Shown piece by piece: positions 27,000 through 36,597 of a stretch of DNA of 64,000 bases. The DNA is from Catenovulum agarivorans DS-2 (GTDB lineage Bacteria; Pseudomonadota; Gammaproteobacteria; Enterobacterales; Alteromonadaceae): assembly GCF_000568405.1 (NCBI RefSeq), contig NZ_ARZY01000019.1, forward strand, positions 25,418 through 89,417, written 5' to 3'. A program made the translations under genes and the position numbers. The notes under the pieces were generated by a model. That model worked only from the letters and a program-made list of their open reading frames with translations, ran no database searches and was not told where the DNA came from. How positions within the stretch are numbered: position 1 is the first letter of the stretch; the number at the start of each line of letters is the position of its first letter.

Positions 27000-28322
27000 A
27001 TGAGTTATTTTAATTCACACCTTGCGCAAACTCCGCCAATGGGTTGGAACAGTTGGGACTGCTACAGCGTAAGCATTAATGAGCAAGAGCTAAAAGCAAA
27101 CGCAGATTTTATCGCTAAACATTTAAAACAATTTGGATGGGAATACGTTGTATTAGATTTAGGTTGGTATGCGGTAGGTGCAACCCACAGTACGTACAAA
27201 CAGCCAGATATTCCAGTAGTAATTGACGAGTTTGGCCGTTTTATTCCATGCCCAGAAAAATTTCCATCTTCTAAAGGTGGGCAAGGTTTAAAACCAATTG
27301 CTGATTACATTCATAGCCTAGGATTAAAATTTGGCATTCATATAATGCGTGGTATGCCGTTGCAATCCGTTAAACAAAAAACACCAGTTAAAGGCACCAA
27401 TGTAACGGCTGATCAAATTACCTACGAGCGCGAAGCCTGCCCTTGGTTTAACAGTTTACGCACGCTTAACTTTGCAAAACCTGAAGCACAAGCGTACTAC
27501 GATTCAATTTTTGAGTTGTACTCAGCTTGGGGTGTTGATTACATAAAAGCGGACGACGTAAATAGTTGGCACGAAGTGACCAATAGCGACGGCTCGCCTA
27601 CAGGTAATGGTTCACCCTACCGTATTGACGATATTGAAGGCATCAGCAAAGCGATTAAAAACTGTGGTCGAGAAATGGTTTTAAGTTTATCGCCAGGTGG
27701 CCCAGAAACCACTTTAATTAATCACTTACGTAGCAACTCAAACTTGTGGCGTATTTCAGCTGATTTTTGGGACGAATGGGGCTCGCTTAAAAAACAAATG
27801 GAACGTTGCGCAACTTGGGCTGAGTTTGCCACGGCAGGCCATTGGCCTGATGCCGATATGCTGCCAATTGGTTATATGCCACGCGGTGAATCAGGTGGGC
27901 AACAGCGTAAATCAAACTTTACCAGTGCCGAGCTTCACAGCTTAATTTCACTTTGGTGTATGGCACGCTCACCTTTAATGATAGGTGCTGATTTACCATC
28001 AACTGACGCTGAAACCATTAAATTGCTCACCAATCAAGCGGTTATTGATATCAACCAACATTCACATAGCAACAAGCTAGTAAAGAGCGACAATGGTGTA
28101 GATATTTGGTTTGCCAAAAGCAGCAAAACCACCAGCGACTATGTTGCTTTTTTCAATAAAAACGATCAAGAAGTTAGCTATCAATTTGATTTAGCTGAGT
28201 TGAATATCAATACAACAGGCATTCAAGAGTTGTGGCAACGTTACGAAGTAACTGTATCAGGCTCCAAAGTGAGTTTTAGCATAGCGCCGCACGATGTTGT
28301 GTTAATTGCATGTCATGCGTAA
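27000..28322 (+). CDS. GH27 alpha-galactosidase, cytoplasmic
   Basis: The 440-aa protein has no signal peptide, unlike the lipoprotein GH27 at 2381. The GH27 barrel starts at once (PPMGWNSWDCYSVS). The KAD motif gives the probable nucleophile Asp185, and RISADFWDEWG gives the probable acid/base Asp255. HWPDADMLPIG and MARSPLMIGADL are conserved. A beta-sandwich follows from about residue 350. Its place 17 bp behind the SSS symporter suggests it splits alpha-galactosides after import. The two GH27 enzymes would therefore act in different compartments. Confidence 0.93.
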   Translation: MSYFNSHLAQTPPMGWNSWDCYSVSINEQELKANADFIAKHLKQFGWEYVVLDLGWYAVGATHSTYKQPDIPVVIDEFGRFIPCPEKFPSSKGGQGLKPIADYIHSLGLKFGIHIMRGMPLQSVKQKTPVKGTNVTADQITYEREACPWFNSLRTLNFAKPEAQAYYDSIFELYSAWGVDYIKADDVNSWHEVTNSDGSPTGNGSPYRIDDIEGISKAIKNCGREMVLSLSPGGPETTLINHLRSNSNLWRISADFWDEWGSLKKQMERCATWAEFATAGHWPDADMLPIGYMPRGESGGQQRKSNFTSAELHSLISLWCMARSPLMIGADLPSTDAETIKLLTNQAVIDINQHSHSNKLVKSDNGVDIWFAKSSKTTSDYVAFFNKNDQEVSYQFDLAELNINTTGIQELWQRYEVTVSGSKVSFSIAPHDVVLIACHA

Positions 28323-28351
28323 ACATTAAAATTTAATAAAAAACCGTCATT

Positions 28352-28374
28352 GCGAGTTTGGTTGCCAGACTCGC
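28352..28374 (+). terminator. Hairpin after cytoplasmic GH27 gene
   Basis: GCGAGTTTGG pairs with CCAGACTCGC (one wobble) across a 3-base loop, 30 bp after the stop. The bases that follow are A-rich, not T-rich, so intrinsic termination is uncertain. Confidence 0.4.
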
Positions 28375-28507
28375 AAAAATAAAAAATAACAAAAAAACAA
28401 TAACGAATAAGGGAAATATGGCCTCATAAAATAATGAGTTATATTAATACAAAAGTTTCCAATCAATAACAACAGCAATGGAAACTCGACACTAACGAGA
28501 GAAAATT

Positions 28508-30517
28508 ATGTCATTTTTAAATACGCTAAGTTTAAAGTCGCGCATTACTGCCTTAGTGATAATACCACTATTGGTCGTTGCTTGGCTGAGTTTTGAACGT
28601 TATCAACAAGCTTCGTTGTCGCAACAAAATTTAGCCAAAATTGGCGCATTAATGGAGCTAATTAGCCAATCGTCTCATTTGCTTACGGCACTTCAGAACG
28701 AACGAGATTATTCATTTGGCTATGTAAATTCTAAAAAAGCTCGCTATGGCAAAGAAATGACAACGGCTCGAGCCAAAACCGACCAACAAATTATTCGCTT
28801 TAAACAAGCAATTGCTGAGCGTCCTGAATTAACTGAAATGAGCAGCATAAACAACAAACTAAAGGTTATTTTAGGTTCATTTGATGAGTTAACAAATGTA
28901 CGCGCAGAAGGGGTTGATCAACTTACCAACAAATTAACGAGTGGCAAATTCACCTTTCGGACATACAAAGACAGAAATACCAAGATAATTCAGCTAGTTG
29001 AAGAAATTATTGCGCTTGCAGATGACAAAGAGTTATCGAATAAAGCAACTGTGTTGCATGCACAAATGATGGCAAAAGATATCTACTCAGAAATGCGCGG
29101 ATTAATGTATGGAGCTTTTGTAGTTAAAGGGACTATGGGCCCTGCGCGTTTTCGCCATTTTGTAAATATTGAAGCTGTATTAAGCGAATACCAAGCAAAA
29201 ATAATGCGTCAAGCTTCACCTGATGTTCGCAGTATTATTAACCGAATAAATTCCAACCCGAATCAATCGCAAGTTGTTGGTTTAATTAAAACACTATTAC
29301 AAAAACTAAATGAAAGGTTAACTTACGATGCGGATGAATATTTCTCTAACATAAGTCAACTAATTCAAACATATCAAACAGCTGAAGAGCATGTACTAGA
29401 AGAGATTGAACACTTATTGGCAGCAAAATCTGCTCATGCACAATACCTGGTCAATTCAACGCTTATCTTAGCCATTGTTTTATTGATTGTGATTGCAGCA
29501 ATTTCAATATTGCTCATCAGAAGTGTTACTGTGCCGCTAACAGCCTTAGTTTCAACTTGCTTGGAAATAAGCCAAAGCAAAGATATATCTAAACGAGTAT
29601 TGATACAGGGAACAGACGAAATATCTGAAGTGGGTAACGCACTTAACTCATTACTGTGCAGTTTTGATACCGCGTTGACTCAAGTTTATCAACAAACGCA
29701 ACAGATGAATGAAATAGTAGCGCAAGTAAATACAGCATCAAATACCAGCTTGCAGTTGTCAACCAATCAAAACGACGCAACTGACAATGTGTCGGTTGCC
29801 ATGAATGAAATGACCGCATCCATATGCGAAGTCGCACAAAACACCCAACAAACTTCAGACGCGGTGCAACGAGCGCATGACTTTTCAGTAGACTGCGCTG
29901 ATATGGCCAACCATAGCCAATCGTTAATTAGTAATTTAATTACCGAGCTCGGCGCAACCTCAGACTTAGTGAATAGATTAAATGAACAAACCAATAGCAT
30001 CAGTTCTGTTATTACAGTAATACAAGCCATTGCAGAGCAAACCAATTTGTTGGCCTTGAATGCGGCAATTGAAGCTGCGCGCGCTGGTGATCAAGGTCGT
30101 GGATTTGCGGTAGTTGCAGACGAAGTACGCGGTTTGGCAAGTCGAACGCAAGAATCAACCAAACAAATTGAGCAACAAATTGAATCTCTATTAACTGGCT
30201 CAGACCAAGCTGATCAAAGCATGGGCGCATTGAAAGCAACAGCTCAAAAAGCCATAGATGTGGTGTTAGAAAGTGTTGCTGCATTTGGCAAAATGAAAGA
30301 TGAATTAGATGTTATTTCCGACATGTCTAGCCAAATAGCAACAGCTGCTGAAGAGCAAACCAGTGTATCCAACGAAATTAACGAACGTATTCACGCAGTG
30401 CGCCACGACGCCGAGCAAATGGCTGAACACGCCCAAACAGGCAAAAACTCGAGCGCGTCGTTAACCACCGCATGTTCAACTTTAAAAACCTGTGTAAACC
30501 AATTTACTGTTAGTTAG
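28508..30517 (+). CDS. Methyl-accepting chemotaxis protein with NIT-type sensor
   Basis: The 669-aa protein has a transmembrane segment at about 13-27. A large helical periplasmic domain (about 30-310, with [19 protein letters not shown]) matches the NIT (nitrate/nitrite-sensing-type) domain. A second transmembrane segment lies at about 315-340, then a HAMP-like linker and the cytoplasmic signalling domain with the conserved hairpin [19 protein letters not shown]. It would signal through CheA/CheW to the flagellar motor. No che genes are nearby. Its setting between GH27 and a sulfatase suggests, but does not prove, sensing of a breakdown product. Confidence 0.93.
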   Translation: MSFLNTLSLKSRITALVIIPLLVVAWLSFERYQQASLSQQNLAKIGALMELISQSSHLLTALQNERDYSFGYVNSKKARYGKEMTTARAKTDQQIIRFKQAIAERPELTEMSSINNKLKVILGSFDELTNVRAEGVDQLTNKLTSGKFTFRTYKDRNTKIIQLVEEIIALADDKELSNKATVLHAQMMAKDIYSEMRGLMYGAFVVKGTMGPARFRHFVNIEAVLSEYQAKIMRQASPDVRSIINRINSNPNQSQVVGLIKTLLQKLNERLTYDADEYFSNISQLIQTYQTAEEHVLEEIEHLLAAKSAHAQYLVNSTLILAIVLLIVIAAISILLIRSVTVPLTALVSTCLEISQSKDISKRVLIQGTDEISEVGNALNSLLCSFDTALTQVYQQTQQMNEIVAQVNTASNTSLQLSTNQNDATDNVSVAMNEMTASICEVAQNTQQTSDAVQRAHDFSVDCADMANHSQSLISNLITELGATSDLVNRLNEQTNSISSVITVIQAIAEQTNLLALNAAIEAARAGDQGRGFAVVADEVRGLASRTQESTKQIEQQIESLLTGSDQADQSMGALKATAQKAIDVVLESVAAFGKMKDELDVISDMSSQIATAAEEQTSVSNEINERIHAVRHDAEQMAEHAQTGKNSSASLTTACSTLKTCVNQFTVS

Positions 30518-30526
30518 GTTATCTTT

Positions 30527-31963
30527 ATGAAATTAATAAAAAAATTACTTCTGCCAATTACCACCACTGCTTGTTTACTCAGCTGTAGTTATGCATTTGC
30601 CGAGCAAACGGCAAACAAACCCAATATCTTAATGATAGCCATTGATGATATGAACAACTTTCCTGGCGCTTGGGGTGGCCCAGCGATAACGCCGAACATT
30701 GATAGACTCGCTAAACAAGGCATTCAATTTATGAGTGCCCACCCTGCCGTGCCTGCGTGTAACCCTTCCCGCGTTGCGATTATGACAGGTTTGCGCCCAG
30801 AAATTACTGGCCAACATGAAAACAAGGGTAATTTTAGAAATAAACCAGCGAATAAAAAAATTAAAACCATTCCGCAATGGTTGGCCGACAATGGCTATAA
30901 AACTGCAGCGGCAGGCAAGATATTTCATAAACCACGCGGTACAGGGGCAAAACCCGAGCCGCAGTCTGATCCACAATCTTGGCATGAACAAAGCGCGAAC
31001 AACACAGGTGTAAGAGGCGCACATTTGTATAAAGATGAAAATGGCTATGCTAAGTGGTTGAACGGTATTGCAGAATACGATGGCCAAAAAATTAGCGCTT
31101 ATTTACGTAAATTTGCAATTTGGGGTGCGTCCAGCGAAACCACAGAAGAATCGGGTGACTACCAAACAGCACAATACTGCAATGACTATGTAAAACAGCA
31201 ACACGACAAACCTTTCTTTTTAGCTTGTGGTATTTTTCGCCCGCACTCCCCTCAAGTTGTGCCGCAAAAATACTTAGATATGTATCCAATAGAATCAGTT
31301 AAATTGCCGCCTAAACCCTATGCCGACATGCTCGACATTGTAAAAAGAGAGCGAGTTAACTTTTCAACCAGTGTCGCTAAAGCAGTTATTGATAACGAAG
31401 CTGAATGGAAACGTGCCATGCAAGCCTATTTAGCCAGCGTAACTTTTGCCGACGAAATGATAGGTAAAATTGTTGATGGTTTAGATAATAGCCAATACAA
31501 ACACAATACCATTGTTGTGCTGTGGAGCGATCATGGTTTTCAAGTAGGTCATAAACAACGTTGGGAAAAGTTTTCGCTTTGGAACCAAGCAACCCAGTCG
31601 CCTTTTATAATGCGTATGCCAAACACAACTCCAAGTAAAATAAACCACCCAGTTTCGTTGTTAGACATTTACCCAACACTTGCAAATATTTTAAATATTG
31701 CCGAACCACATAAAATGTCGGGCAATAATTTATTACCGCTGATAAATAACCCAAATATGCATTGGGACAAACCAGCAGTAATTACCTACATGCCTGGCAA
31801 CCACGCCATCCGTTTAGGCAGCTTTAACTACATAAAATACGACCATGGCGCTGAGGAGTTTTACGACTTAAGCAAAGACCCAAATGAATATACCAACTTA
31901 ATAAACGAACCCGCGTATCAATTAGCAATTAAAAAAATGCGCAAGTATTTGCCAGTTGAGTAG
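30527..31963 (+). CDS. S1-family sulfatase, iduronate-2-sulfatase-like
   Basis: The 478-aa protein has a signal peptide (about 1-25, YAFA; LLSC at 20 could instead be a lipobox). It has AIDDMNNFPGAWGG, formylglycine motif CNPSR (Cys78), GKIFHKPRG, FFLACGIFRPHSPQVVPQKY and LWSDHGFQVGHK, all of iduronate-2-sulfatase-type S1 enzymes. It ends in LSKDPNEYTNL and a KYLP tail. It begins 9 bp after the chemoreceptor stop, so the two are likely co-transcribed. The sulfate position is unknown. Confidence 0.93.
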   Translation: MKLIKKLLLPITTTACLLSCSYAFAEQTANKPNILMIAIDDMNNFPGAWGGPAITPNIDRLAKQGIQFMSAHPAVPACNPSRVAIMTGLRPEITGQHENKGNFRNKPANKKIKTIPQWLADNGYKTAAAGKIFHKPRGTGAKPEPQSDPQSWHEQSANNTGVRGAHLYKDENGYAKWLNGIAEYDGQKISAYLRKFAIWGASSETTEESGDYQTAQYCNDYVKQQHDKPFFLACGIFRPHSPQVVPQKYLDMYPIESVKLPPKPYADMLDIVKRERVNFSTSVAKAVIDNEAEWKRAMQAYLASVTFADEMIGKIVDGLDNSQYKHNTIVVLWSDHGFQVGHKQRWEKFSLWNQATQSPFIMRMPNTTPSKINHPVSLLDIYPTLANILNIAEPHKMSGNNLLPLINNPNMHWDKPAVITYMPGNHAIRLGSFNYIKYDHGAEEFYDLSKDPNEYTNLINEPAYQLAIKKMRKYLPVE

Positions 31964-32109
31964 GTTTTTGCTTGGTAGCGTTAAAAATTGGATTGTTAAC
32001 TGAATAGCCACATTGAGGTGTGGCTTTTGGGTGTTGGGTTAGGTTTTAACTTTTCCTTAGGGCGTGAAGCGGACTGCAACCCTAGAATGTTTTTGGTCAG
32101 AAACAATTT

Positions 32110-32128
32110 AGAGCCGAAGGACGGCTCT
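32110..32128. repeat. Inverted repeat AGAGCCG / CGGCTCT
   Basis: A perfect 7-bp stem with a 5-base loop, AAGGA. GC-rich against an AT-rich background, it is a strong RNA hairpin on either strand. Confidence 0.55.
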
Positions 32129-32137
32129 GTGCCAATT

Positions 32138-32172
32138 GCAGACACTCGTAAGTATTGCCGCCCAGTGTCTGC
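32138..32172. repeat. Inverted repeat GCAGACACT / AGTGTCTGC
   Basis: A perfect 9-bp stem with a 17-base loop, ten bases after the previous hairpin. There is no U-tract. It may be part of a dispersed repeat or a mobile-element end; a genome-wide search is needed to tell. Confidence 0.5.
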
Positions 32173-32227
32173 TATTACTTTGTTAGTAGACATAATCAGC
32201 TTGATATGGGTAAAGCTAGCTACTATT

Positions 32228-33226
32228 CTAGCTTTTTCTATCTAAAAGTCGCTTTCCTTTTATTGATAATTGATATTTTTGAGTTGGGCTACGAGGTGAA
32301 TCAGGTTCAGTCATTTCAATCAAATTTTGCTGTAATGCTGGTTGAAGATAATTCTGTAAAAATGTCGGTCGATGCTTAATGTTGAGCTCTGAAAGCAAAG
32401 CTTTAGTACTTAAAGGCTGTTCAACTAAAGCGAGCATTAACCGTTTTACTTGTTCGGTTACTTGTTCGGTTACTTGTTCTTCCGCTTTGTTATTGAAAGC
32501 AAATCCGACTTGGATTGGTAGTTTAATTAAAAAATAACTACGTTCATCATCAGTCTCAAATTCAGGCTTGGGTGAACCATTAGTTTTCATTACCCGCAAT
32601 ATTTTGGGCACACCAGTAGACCTGCCCTCGGTTAAATCCAGCTCCTTTAAAAATTCACCAATGCGACGATTGCGATAACGACGACTTACCGCTTTTCCGG
32701 CCTGTAAATCAGTTAAACGAATTGACCTATCTGGCCCAGGAAAACTTAGAACCATTAAGTATTCACCATCAATTCTAATTTCAATGGGTTCACGAATTTC
32801 ATACGAGCGATGATAAATCGCATTTACAACAGCTTCTTCAACCGCTGCTAATGGGAAATTCCAAAACCGCTCTGCTTCTGGTCTAGTCGGGTGTTTAACC
32901 ACTGCTTCTTTTAAATAGTTGCGATTAATATAATCTAATGCATCACGAGTGATTCGACCTAATGGCCCTTTAAATATTTTTTCTTCAAAACGATCACCGC
33001 CTGCACCATCAGGGAAATAAACCACATCAATTTGCGTGGCAGGGAAAAATTGCTCCGGCTGTTCGTTGAAAAACAACAACCCAACATTTTTAGGAAACGC
33101 CATTTCCGTAGGGCCGCCAACAACATTCATGCGTCGACCAAGGGCTTCAGTATCTAAATCACGGGCTTCGGTAACCAATTCACTTTGAATATCAGTTAAA
33201 AACTCGCGCATTAAATAAGGAGACAA
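32228..33226 (-). pseudogene. 5'-truncated AlbA/Schlafen-type ATP-binding regulator (COG2865-like)
   Basis: The visible 332-aa product starts at a TTG inside what should be the middle of the protein. It has the HATPase_c_4-type region (EAVVNAIYHRSYEIREPIEI, STGVPKI) and a C-terminal winged helix preceded by TEQV repeats. The frame is open upstream to 33298 and encodes SIPFDDRYRQTAKLDDL, the usual linker after the N-terminal AlbA_2 domain, but it then hits a stop. No AlbA_2 domain (about 130 aa) is present. It is therefore a truncated remnant, or at best a shortened ATP-binding/wHTH protein. Confidence 0.72.
32448..32479 (-). repeat. 12-bp tandem repeat coding for TEQV
   Basis: About 2.7 copies of a 12-bp unit (ACTTGTTCGGTT on the plus strand) encode repeated Thr-Glu-Gln-Val. 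This repeat is common in this regulator family before the winged helix. It is not a CRISPR. Confidence 0.75.
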
Positions 33227-33422
33227 ATCATCTAGTTTGGCGGTTTGCCTATACCTATCATCAAACGGGATGCTCAGGAAAAAAAACTGACACTTTAACT
33301 ATAAAAAGATCAAAAAATATCAATTACTATCAAAAACTATATTTAATGATCATTTACTGCTGGTTTCAGTTTAGTTATAGTCAACAGTTACTTGCTTTTA
33401 CATAAAAATTGAATACATCAAA

Positions 33423-36341
33423 ATGAAACTCTTCTTCAAATTTCCTTTGGTCAAACCATCCCTTGTTCGTCATTCATTATTTATAGCTTTGTGCAGTTTA
33501 ATGTTATTCATTCAGGCGTGTTCTAATCCAAATGCTACTTCAAAACACATTAATAATAGCGATGTATTAGTGCCAGCCCCTACAGCATTAAAAGTTGGAG
33601 AAGGTTTTGTTAATCCTATTGGTTATTACGAGCAAAAGCCAAGGTTTAGCTGGCAAATTTCAGCACAGTCGACAACTCAGCAACAAACGGCTTACCAAGT
33701 TCAGGTCGCATCGAGCAGCAACTTCTCTGATTCAACCTTGCTGTGGGACTCACAAAAAACGCTGTCAGACCAAAATGCTTGGGTCCGCTATCAAGGCAAG
33801 GCACTACAATCACGCCAAAAAGTATATTGGCGCGTGCGCATTTGGGATCAAGACCAGCAAGCTTCAGCGTGGAGTGAAATCAATCGTATTGAAATGGGCA
33901 TTATTAATAACGACGATTGGCAAGCCCAATGGATTGGCCACCCAGCCCCTCCTGAACGAACAAAAGACAGTATAATTTTTAGTTCAGTCAAAGGTAATGC
34001 GTTTCCTGTCCCAGATGTTGAATATTACCGTCCGTTTTATCTAAGAACGGGGTTTCAATTACCGAAAAAAGTCAAAAAAGCACGTTTATACATTACCGCT
34101 AAAGGCGTATTTAAACCTTATATCAATGGTATGGCGATTAGCGAAGATGCCATGACGCCGGGCTGGACGCCGTATCACAAACGCATCGAAACATTAGCTT
34201 ACGATGTAACTGAATTTATTCATACTGGCAAGAACGCGTTAGGAGTAGCGGTCGCGGAAGGTTGGCATAGTGGTCGAATTTTTCACCCAACAGTACAACA
34301 GCCCACACTGCCAATACGTTTATTAGCTCAATTAGAAATAGAGCTGGAAGATGGTACAACCCAAGTGATTGCCTCTGATAAAAGCTGGATAGCGAGTAAT
34401 CGTGGCCCTATTCGAGAGGCAAGTAACTATGATGGCGAATATTACGATGCCAATTATGAATTGCCGAACTGGAGTTCGCCTAATTTTACCGCTGAAAGCG
34501 CAGCCAAGTGGCAACCCGTGCTCGTTGAGCCTTTAGACCCAGCAGTGGCTCTGCAACCGAAACGCCATAAGGCAGTAAGCACAACAACAACGATTGCGGC
34601 ACAAAATATTGTTAGCAACAAAAATGGTGTCGTTATTTTTGATATGGGGCAAAACTTAGTTGGTGTGCCCGAAATAAAAGTGCCAGCGATAAAAGGCCAA
34701 CGGATTAAGCTTAGGTTTGCTGAAGCGCTTGAAGGTGAAAGATTTGCGGTTGAAAATTTACGTTCAGCTAAAAATACCGATTATTATGTTGCCAACGCCA
34801 CTGGCCCCATTACCTATCAGCCTACCTTTACCTTCCATGGATACCGTTATGTCGAATTGTCTGGACATGACACTTCAGCAACACCCAGTACTGATTGGAT
34901 AACAAGTAAAGTATTACACTCAAATTTCAATGTTTATGACAACTTTAACAGTGATCACGTGTTACTCAATAAACTATCGAATAATGTTGAGTGGGGATTA
35001 AGAGGTAATTTTCTTGATATTCCTACAGATTGCCCACAGCGAGATGAACGATTAGGCTGGACCGGCGACGCTCAAGTCTTTGTTCAGGCTTCTATGTATA
35101 AAGCAGATGTTTATAGTTTTTGGTCAGCATGGCTGCAAAGTATGCGTGAAGATCAGGGGATCGATGGCCTAGTGCCAAATTATGTACCGTTCCGCTCTTT
35201 CTTAAAGAGTTTAACTGGCGCGGCATGGGGTGATGCAGCAACAATCGTCCCATGGGAACTATATCAATTTACTGGCGACATAGGGGTATTAGAAGAAAAC
35301 TACAACATGATGAAACGCTGGGTCGGTTACCACACTTATAATAGCTACCAGCATATATCACGCATGGGCAGTCATGGTGACTGGCTACAACCTTTTACTT
35401 TAAATGGTACTAATGGTGGCGATACCAATCGAGACCTAATAGCAACTGCCTATTATGCTCACTCAACTCATATCTTAGCCAAAAGTGCCAAGTTATTAGG
35501 TTATGAAACTGACGCTCAATATTACCAAAAGCTTTTTGAGCAAATTCGAGAGAAATTTCGCCATTACTTTTTTGATCAAAACATGGACTTACATGCCTTG
35601 ATCACAAAACCTCCGCTGTTCCAAAACGGCAGCGAAAGAAAATCAAAGGCTAAAACATTTTCACCTGTTACCACGCAAACCACATATTTATTGCCGTTAG
35701 CGTTTGATTTATTCGATAAAGAAGAGCAATTAGCGGCAGTTGATAAACTGGTTGCACTTATCGAAAAAAGTGATCGCCATTTGAGAACGGGCTTTTTAGG
35801 GACACCACTGTTGGCTCCTGTTTTGCAGCGGTTTGGTCATAGTGACTTGATGTACGATTTATTATTCCAAGAAACGTACCCATCATGGTTTTATTCGATA
35901 AAAAATGGTGCTACAACCATGTGGGAGCGTTGGAATTCGTACTCATTACAAGATGGGTTTAATGGTGAAAAAATGAATTCACTCAACCACTATGCGTACG
36001 GTGCGGTTGCGAGTTGGTTTTATCGCGGTATTTTAGGTATTCAGCCAACCAAGCCGGGTTTCAAGCATTTTATATTTAACCCACAATTTAATAGAAAATT
36101 AGGCCAAGTATCGGGTTCACAATCAACGCCGCTAGGAGATATTGCAGCCCAATGGCAAATACAACAAAAAAACGTATTCATTGAATTAACAGTGCCCAAA
36201 AACAGTCAAGCCAACTTAATGTTACCGAAAGTGAACATCGAACAACTGCTATTTAATGGCCAAGCGATAGATACAAAGCAAGCGACGTTACAGCCAGGGT
36301 CATATGAAATTAAGGGCACATTCAAGGTAGACCTTAAATAA
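33423..36341 (+). CDS. GH78 alpha-L-rhamnosidase, lipoprotein
   Basis: The 972-aa protein has a lipobox (FIQAC, Cys33). The domain order fits GH78: an N-terminal fibronectin-like domain with WRVRIWDQDQQASAWSE, the DWQAQWIG start of the beta-sandwich, an (alpha/alpha)6 barrel with the family signature DIPTDCPQRDERLGWTGD near residue 540 (the Glu is the usual general acid), GAWGDAATIVPW, TMWERWNSY and SLNHYAYGAVASWFYR, and a C-terminal beta-sandwich. The family releases alpha-L-rhamnose. Together with the GH106-like gene it points to a rhamnose-containing glycan. It is monocistronic and convergent with the next block. Confidence 0.95.
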   Translation: MKLFFKFPLVKPSLVRHSLFIALCSLMLFIQACSNPNATSKHINNSDVLVPAPTALKVGEGFVNPIGYYEQKPRFSWQISAQSTTQQQTAYQVQVASSSNFSDSTLLWDSQKTLSDQNAWVRYQGKALQSRQKVYWRVRIWDQDQQASAWSEINRIEMGIINNDDWQAQWIGHPAPPERTKDSIIFSSVKGNAFPVPDVEYYRPFYLRTGFQLPKKVKKARLYITAKGVFKPYINGMAISEDAMTPGWTPYHKRIETLAYDVTEFIHTGKNALGVAVAEGWHSGRIFHPTVQQPTLPIRLLAQLEIELEDGTTQVIASDKSWIASNRGPIREASNYDGEYYDANYELPNWSSPNFTAESAAKWQPVLVEPLDPAVALQPKRHKAVSTTTTIAAQNIVSNKNGVVIFDMGQNLVGVPEIKVPAIKGQRIKLRFAEALEGERFAVENLRSAKNTDYYVANATGPITYQPTFTFHGYRYVELSGHDTSATPSTDWITSKVLHSNFNVYDNFNSDHVLLNKLSNNVEWGLRGNFLDIPTDCPQRDERLGWTGDAQVFVQASMYKADVYSFWSAWLQSMREDQGIDGLVPNYVPFRSFLKSLTGAAWGDAATIVPWELYQFTGDIGVLEENYNMMKRWVGYHTYNSYQHISRMGSHGDWLQPFTLNGTNGGDTNRDLIATAYYAHSTHILAKSAKLLGYETDAQYYQKLFEQIREKFRHYFFDQNMDLHALITKPPLFQNGSERKSKAKTFSPVTTQTTYLLPLAFDLFDKEEQLAAVDKLVALIEKSDRHLRTGFLGTPLLAPVLQRFGHSDLMYDLLFQETYPSWFYSIKNGATTMWERWNSYSLQDGFNGEKMNSLNHYAYGAVASWFYRGILGIQPTKPGFKHFIFNPQFNRKLGQVSGSQSTPLGDIAAQWQIQQKNVFIELTVPKNSQANLMLPKVNIEQLLFNGQAIDTKQATLQPGSYEIKGTFKVDLK

Positions 36342-36487
36342 TCGTTAAAGCGTGTGATTCAATGTTTACAAAGCTCGTAAATTAAACTGTAAATTGGTTC
36401 GGCAGATGCGTTATTTCAATTAACGCTTAAAGTTGGCTAAGTATGGCTAGCTAATTGCCGAATACGCTGAATCTATCCTTTGTTTTG

Positions 36488-36514
36488 GGCGCTTTAATTG
36501 CGCCAGCTGTTTTT
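36488..36514 (+). terminator. Probable terminator after GH78 gene
   Basis: GGCGC and GCGCC form a 5-bp stem around TTTAATT, with a run of five T residues ending at 36514. It lies in the 256-bp gap between convergent genes, about 150 bp after the GH78 stop. Confidence 0.5.
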
Positions 36515-36597
36515 ATATTGGTTAACTTGCTTTCAATTTCATTATTTAATTGAGTAAGAAGAGCAAAAACAGCCCTAGACATTGGGGTATCTTATAG

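Larger units (their letters stand above)
31964..32227. other. Non-coding interval with two perfect inverted repeats
   Basis: The 264-bp gap between convergent genes contains hairpins at 32110-32128 and 32138-32172 (listed separately). Short ORFs cross both strands here but have no start-site signals or recognisable domains, and I treat them as chance. Confidence 0.5.

Noticed and set aside
30629..31087. 152-aa ORF antisense to the sulfatase at 30527
   Set aside because: Fully inside a clear sulfatase gene, Cys/Arg-rich with no recognisable motif.
32018..32245. 75-aa ORF between convergent genes
   Set aside because: Covers the two perfect hairpins and has no start signal or domain; better explained as structured non-coding DNA.
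32448..32479. Short tandem repeat as a possible CRISPR
   Set aside because: The 12-bp unit is in frame and codes for TEQV in a known regulator family; there are no spacers.
15060..36341. Naming this an ulvan locus from the two rhamnosidases
   Set aside because: No ulvan lyase or GH105-type gene was seen, and GH27 plus GH49 point elsewhere.
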